NCBI GenBank assembly: GCA_030447945.1 | Contig: JAUJNV010000076.1 | Coordinates: 1 to 18,378, forward strand | Source of the DNA: Fimbriimonas sp. | Lineage (GTDB): Bacteria; Armatimonadota; Fimbriimonadia; Fimbriimonadales; Fimbriimonadaceae | Direction: 5' to 3' | Length of the DNA stretch: 18,378 nt | In this document: positions 15,464 through 18,378 of the stretch, one piece after another | Numbering within the stretch: position 1 is the stretch's first letter | How the letters are laid out: every line of letters starts with the position of its first letter | Made by a program: the position numbers and the translations under genes | Notes under the pieces: model-generated | The model's database searches: none | Seen by the model: only the letters and a program-made list of their open reading frames with translations | What the model was told of the DNA's origin: nothing

Positions 15464-15858
15464 ATGCCCGTTACCCTGGACATGATCGGTCTCGTGCCCG
15501 CGACATGGCGGCGTCGCCCCTTTGCTTCTACCCTTGGCCTTACCCTCCCGGAGCCCGAGGGGGAGGAGCCGTACGTCGAGATCACGCTGCCGGGCGGTAT
15601 CCGCCTCTCGTGGAACTCACTGGGAGATGATGAAAGGGATCGACCCCGGAGTGGGTCGAGCCGGTGGAGTCAGCGCATCGGCCTAGCCTTCCTCTGCAGG
15701 GGCCGGCGGGAGTGGACGAAAATATCGCCTTGGCCGCCGCCGGCTTCCGGGGCCGCCGGGAGCGCCCCAGGACTGTCTTCTGGGGTAACCGCTACGCCCA
15801 GGTAGAGGACCCTGACGGAAACGTGACGGACCTGTTTGCCTCTCTCGGGTTGGGTTGA
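15464..15858 (+). CDS. VOC (glyoxalase/bleomycin-resistance fold) protein, frameshifted
   Basis: VOC proteins are beta-alpha-beta-beta-beta metal-binding enzymes or binding proteins. The frame from 15464 gives MPVTLDMIGLV, LGLTLPEPEGEEPYVEITLP and GGIRLSWNS. Later pieces in another frame give VDENIALAAAGFRG, then VFWGNRYAQVEDPDGNVTDL, the closing VOC signature D-P-D-G-N. Intermediate stretches need two or three indel corrections (for example near 15500 and 15625). Total about 131 codons, the normal single-module length. Substrate unknown. The TGA at 15856-15858 lies inside the GTTNNAG repeat hairpin shared with the convergent dioxygenase gene. Confidence 0.8.
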
Positions 15859-15931
15859 AAGTTGAAGGTTACAGGCCGGAAGGTTTGAACTCCCCTCCGG
15901 CCTTCGACCTGAAACCCTTAACCTTCAACCC
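15852..15931. terminator. GTTNNAG-repeat inverted repeat between convergent genes
   Basis: Left arm from GGGTTGAA (15852) and right arm ending TTCAACCC (15931) pair imperfectly along most of their length, with an inner GGCCGGA/TCCGGCC stem. Both arms consist of GTTGAAG/GTTACAG/GTTTCAG heptamers. Both flanking stop codons (TGA 15856-15858, and TAA on the minus strand at 15918-15920) lie within it, so the last residues of both proteins are repeat-encoded. It may serve as a bidirectional terminator. Confidence 0.6.
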
Positions 15932-16793
15932 GATAAAGAGACGGGCAGATGAGCGGGTCCGTGTAGTCCGGGTTGCCTTCCGCGTCCTTGCGGACGAGGA
16001 AGTCGTTGCCGTGGCTGGCGAGGCCGCCGCCCTCGCCGCGGTACTCGCGCCACCGGTTGGGGCCGTCTTGCAAGTGGACCGCGATGGAGCGGCGCGGGCG
16101 ATCGCTTTTATTGGGGCCGGAGCCGTGGATGGTGAGGCAGTGGTGGAAGCTCACTTGGCCCTTCTCCAGGGCCACCGGGACCTTGACCACGTCGTGGCCG
16201 CCCGTAACGAAGTGCCGCTCGAGGCCCGCGAGGTCCGAGGAGAAGAAGTCGAGATTCTTCGTGTTGTCGGGCCAGAGGTGGCTGCCGTCCACCATGGAGA
16301 TCGTGCCCATCCGCCCGTCACAGTCGTGGAACGGAATCCACGCGGTGAGCATGTTCTCGCTCGTGCAGGTCTTCCAGTACCCCTTGTCCGTGTGCCACCC
16401 GACGTTCGCCGGCTTGTCCGGGTTGTCGATCGGCTTGTACAAGAGCTGGTCGTGCCAGAGCCGGATCTCCTCCGCCCCGGCGAGACGGGCGGCGATCGCG
16501 CCGAGGACCGGCTTGCGCACGAGGGCGGCGAGAGCGTCCTGCTCCAGGCTCGCCCAGTCGTTCTTACGGAGCACGTCCCCCTGCTCCGGGGTCCAGCCTT
16601 TCCATTTCATCCCCGGAGGCGGCTCGTGGTCCCGCTCGCCTCGGTAGAACCGCTCGCTCCCCTCGACCGCCGCGTCCAGCTCGGCCTCGGTGAAGATCTT
16701 CCGGCTGACATAGTAGCCGTGCTCGCGGTAAAAGGCCACTTCTTCGTCGGTGGGTAGCAGGGCCCGGGCCTCCGGACTGAGGGACATGAGCAT
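15918..16793 (-). CDS. Phytanoyl-CoA dioxygenase (PhyH) family oxygenase
   Basis: Non-haem Fe(II)/2-oxoglutarate oxygenase; the family hydroxylates diverse small molecules and the substrate here is unknown. The frame is intact, 291 residues from ATG 16793. The N-terminus LLPTDEEVAFYREHGYYVSR is the usual opening. The iron ligands are His134 and Asp136 in VGWHTDKGYW and His223 in LTIHGSGPN, with Arg234/235 for 2-oxoglutarate. MDGSHLWPDN lies between them, as in the family. A TTG at 16808 would add five residues but overlaps the TAGAAT box, so ATG 16793 is preferred. A diverged copy of its 5' end lies at 17723-17804. Confidence 0.92.
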   Translation of the reverse strand: MLMSLSPEARALLPTDEEVAFYREHGYYVSRKIFTEAELDAAVEGSERFYRGERDHEPPPGMKWKGWTPEQGDVLRKNDWASLEQDALAALVRKPVLGAIAARLAGAEEIRLWHDQLLYKPIDNPDKPANVGWHTDKGYWKTCTSENMLTAWIPFHDCDGRMGTISMVDGSHLWPDNTKNLDFFSSDLAGLERHFVTGGHDVVKVPVALEKGQVSFHHCLTIHGSGPNKSDRPRRSIAVHLQDGPNRWREYRGEGGGLASHGNDFLVRKDAEGNPDYTDPLICPSLYRVEG

Positions 16794-16798
16794 GGATG

Positions 16799-16804
16799 AT
16801 TCTA
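16799..16804 (-). promoter_or_regulatory. -10 box (TAGAAT) of the dioxygenase gene
   Basis: On the minus strand TAGAAT is followed by 5 nt and ATG 16793; another in-frame ATG lies at 16787. No Shine-Dalgarno is present. It predicts a leaderless or near-leaderless mRNA separate from the upstream lipoprotein gene. Confidence 0.5.
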
Positions 16805-16901
16805 GCAAGTAGAGAGCATCACGGAAGATGATGTCCCTGTGCCTCGATGCCCCCGCCCCACCGGCTGGTGGGCCAGGGGCTCGGATCGACGGCAGGAACC
16901 A

Positions 16902-17498
16902 TCAGCTTCGAGTGACTTGCACGATGAAGACGCCCTCGAGGACAAAGGTGCCCCGCGGCTGCCCCTCGTCCGACACGAGCTCTCCGGTCTCGGTGTCGTA
17001 GAGCGGATCAGGGGCCATCTGGAGGTTTCGCAGCCGCACGTGGACGGTGTTTCCCTCAATCGAGACAATCTCTACGGTTCCGTCCGCGGCGGCCCAGCTG
17101 TCTTCGTTCTCCGCCGAAGAGCCCTCCGATTGGGTGTATCCGACACCCAACCCTCCGTCGTCCAGGTTGTAGGTCTCCCCGGGAGTGATGGCGTTGTCCT
17201 CGTCGAAGATGTAGAGACCTACGCGGCGCTCGCGGATTCCGCCGGGTGCGGGCGTCTGCGTGATGACGCACTCCAGGTCACCCGTAGCGGTAAGCGTGCC
17301 TTGGGCGCCGCCATCGTTCAGGATCGTGATCGGGGAGGTGTTCGCGTTGGTGGTTCTGACGTTCATGAAGGCGAATCGGGCAACTTGCCCTGGCTCAAGC
17401 AACAGGCCCACGAATTCGTTCGATTCGTCGCTCCCTCCACAGCCGACGATGGCGAGCGCCGCTCCGACTACATAAAAGGCTCTAGGTTTGAGTTTCAT
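16902..17498 (-). CDS. Predicted lipoprotein, unknown function
   Basis: The 198-residue product starts MKLKPR, a hydrophobic stretch follows, then IVGC with the lipidation Cys at 20 and a Gly/Ser/Asp-rich tether. The mature part is beta-rich and acidic, with FMNVRTTNANTSPITI, VGLYIFDEDNAITPGETY and FVLEGVFIVQV; I do not recognise the family. It would be exported and anchored in a membrane. AGGAGG lies just before ATG 17498 (AGGAGGAATATG), which decides this start over the upstream ATG at 17516. Unlike several neighbours it uses a Shine-Dalgarno, with a TATAAT about 64 bp upstream. Intact. Confidence 0.75.
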   Translation of the reverse strand: MKLKPRAFYVVGAALAIVGCGGSDESNEFVGLLLEPGQVARFAFMNVRTTNANTSPITILNDGGAQGTLTATGDLECVITQTPAPGGIRERRVGLYIFDEDNAITPGETYNLDDGGLGVGYTQSEGSSAENEDSWAAADGTVEIVSIEGNTVHVRLRNLQMAPDPLYDTETGELVSDEGQPRGTFVLEGVFIVQVTRS

Positions 17499-17561
17499 AT
17501 TCCTCCTGGGCGGCATGGTTAGGTTCTAAAAGCGAACTATTAGGCAAGCCGACGGTGATCC

Positions 17562-17567
17562 ATTATA
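17562..17567 (-). promoter_or_regulatory. -10 box (TATAAT) upstream of the lipoprotein gene
   Basis: A consensus TATAAT on the minus strand about 64 bp before ATG 17498, giving a leader of about 57 nt. No convincing -35 at 17 bp. It stands apart from the leaderless boxes elsewhere. Confidence 0.4.
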
Positions 17568-17613
17568 AGGCAGCCTGTCGAAGTGGAGGGCTGAGTTGTG
17601 AATACTTTTGGCC

Positions 17614-17644
17614 GCCGAAGGGGCGGGACCCGTCGCCCCTCGGC
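17614..17644. repeat. Strong hairpin
   Basis: GCCGAAGGGGCG and CGCCCCTCGGC pair around an 8-nt loop with one bulge. It lies 3' of the truncated dioxygenase copy (minus strand). No T tract on either side, so a terminator role is uncertain. Confidence 0.35.
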
Positions 17645-17650
17645 GACGTC

Positions 17651-17835
17651 TATGCTGAGCCTAGCGGTCCCCGTGAAACCCTAAGTGGATGGAGAGGAAC
17701 TTCAAGGATCTTCCGGCCCCCCTCGGCCCTGGTAAAGATGTTCCGGCTGACGTAGTAGCCGTGCTCGCGGTAAATGGCCACCTCCTCGTCGGTGGGCAGC
17801 AGTGCCTCTAGCGCCGAGTGAAGCGTCGTTGCCAT
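17651..17835 (-). pseudogene. Truncated copy of the 5' end of the dioxygenase gene
   Basis: The 61-residue frame MATTLHSALEALLPTDEE...YREHGYYVSRNIFTRAEGG matches the N-terminus of the enzyme at 16793-15918. The similarity stops abruptly after the I-F-T-x-A-E segment, and the rest (RKILEVPLHPLRV) is unrelated. At DNA level 17723-17804 aligns without gaps to 16681-16762 with 72 of 82 bases identical. No iron-binding residues remain. It is most likely a remnant of a tandem paralogue whose body was deleted, since it has its own start codon and a different first eight residues. Confidence 0.8.
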
Positions 17836-17850
17836 ACCGCCACAATGGGC

Positions 17851-18210
17851 TTACTCCTCGCGATTCTCCGTCTGCCGCTCGGCCTCTCGCCGCTCGCTCC
17901 CCGCATAGCCGTACTTCGCCCGCATTGCCTGTCGCGTCTCTTCCAGCTTCCGCTGCCGTTGGGCCGCCTGCCTCGCCCACTTCTCTTCCCTCACCGCCGG
18001 CCAAACCGCCGAGGCCGCCTGCCGTCGGGGCGCGCCGTACAAGAGGTCCTTCTTCATGACCTCCAGGTACTCCGCAAACTCTTCGTCCGACATGACCCGC
18101 ATCTCCTCCTTGCTCGGGTAAAGGCTTTCCGGACTTTCTCGACTCAGAACGTAACGAACCACCGCCCACAGCAGCAGCCCGGCAAGGAAGATCCAAGGTG
18201 CCGCCTTCAT
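17851..18210 (-). CDS. Small single-pass membrane protein with charged helical tail
   Basis: 119 residues, not recognised. Residues 5-22 (PWIFLAGLLLWAVVRYVL) form one membrane helix. An acidic segment follows (SKEEMRVMSDEEFAEYLE) and then a Lys/Arg/Glu/Gln-rich C-terminal half that should form a long helix or coiled coil. The ATG at 18210 begins 4 nt after the stop of the small gene upstream, so the two are probably co-transcribed and translationally coupled. The frame is intact with good codon use. Confidence 0.65.
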   Translation of the reverse strand: MKAAPWIFLAGLLLWAVVRYVLSRESPESLYPSKEEMRVMSDEEFAEYLEVMKKDLLYGAPRRQAASAVWPAVREEKWARQAAQRQRKLEETRQAMRAKYGYAGSERREAERQTENREE

Positions 18211-18214
18211 CAGG

Positions 18215-18337
18215 TCATCGAGCCTCGGCGGGTGGGTCCCGCTGGCGAGTCACCACGCTGACGTACACCGCGAAGCTGAAGGCTAATGGGAGGCCAGCCT
18301 CGCGCAGAAACCGAACTACCCGTGACCGCTTGCCCAC
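18215..18337 (-). CDS. Very small membrane protein, 40 aa
   Basis: The GTG at 18337 is preceded by AGGGAG 6 nt upstream and directly by an in-frame TAG, so the start is fixed. The product GKRSRVVRFLREAGLPLAF, SFAVYVSVVTRQRDPPAEAR has a basic N-terminus, one hydrophobic segment (about 15-29) and a polar tail, as in small single-pass proteins. It lies 4 nt upstream of the 119-residue membrane protein gene, which supports a two-gene operon. Confidence 0.5.
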   Translation of the reverse strand: MGKRSRVVRFLREAGLPLAFSFAVYVSVVTRQRDPPAEAR

Positions 18338-18378
18338 CTACGCTCCCTTAAAATCCCGCAACTGGAGCTCCCGCCGCC

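Noticed and set aside
15290..15931. Heptamer arrays considered as a CRISPR array
   Set aside because: Units are 7 bp with no 30-40 bp spacers, and no cas gene is present.
15855..16757. 300-codon plus-strand open frame
   Set aside because: Exact antisense of the dioxygenase gene, which has all its iron ligands on the minus strand.

Overview
The window is high-GC bacterial DNA of uncertain taxonomy. Several genes carry a TANNNT box only 5-9 nt before the start codon and have no Shine-Dalgarno there, which points to leaderless or near-leaderless transcription. Degenerate 7-bp repeats occur between and inside genes. Armatimonadota would fit this mix, but that is a low-confidence guess. No rRNA, tRNA, CRISPR array, IS element or phage gene was recognised.

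Layout. 1-0.8 kb: a toxin-antitoxin (TA) pair, AF2212-like antitoxin plus PIN toxin, with a palindromic operator candidate over the start codon. 0.8-2.7 kb (-): intact metG, convergent with the toxin. 2.7-4.8 kb (+): accessory-looking stretch with small orphan genes and two isolated, decayed WD40 repeats. 4.8-5.3 kb (-): DinB-family protein. 5.4-6.0 kb (+): antitoxin plus MazF-like toxin. 6.07-6.42 kb (-): a frame-damaged hicA-hicB pair, the third TA module. 6.4-8.5 kb (-): S9 serine peptidase in several frames. 8.6-8.9 kb (+): a broken orphan ORF. 9.0-14.1 kb (-): a UvrD-type helicase and an AddB-like helicase-nuclease, presumably a DNA end-processing pair. 14.1-15.2 kb (+): a small membrane protein and an orphan, both broken. 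15.2-15.45 kb: composite inverted-repeat element. 15.46-15.86 kb (+): VOC (glyoxalase-fold) protein. 15.9-18.3 kb (-): phytanoyl-CoA dioxygenase-like enzyme, lipoprotein, a truncated copy of the dioxygenase 5' end, and two small membrane proteins.

Reading quality varies along the window. metG, DinB, the dioxygenase, the lipoprotein and the right-end genes are intact, whereas almost every gene between about 5.9 and 15.8 kb needs one or more frame changes to give a recognisable protein. I read this mostly as indel error in the assembly, because the composites keep catalytic motifs in the right order. True decay cannot be excluded for single genes.

The most interesting material is: (a) three different TA modules within 6.4 kb, two with antitoxins of the same fold; (b) two families of degenerate heptamer repeats (CGTTGGG-like and GTTNNAG-like) that form intergenic inverted repeats, supply stop codons, and lie inside metG and the addB-like gene at domain junctions; (c) a REPIN-like composite element at 15.23-15.44 kb; (d) a consistent leaderless promoter layout.
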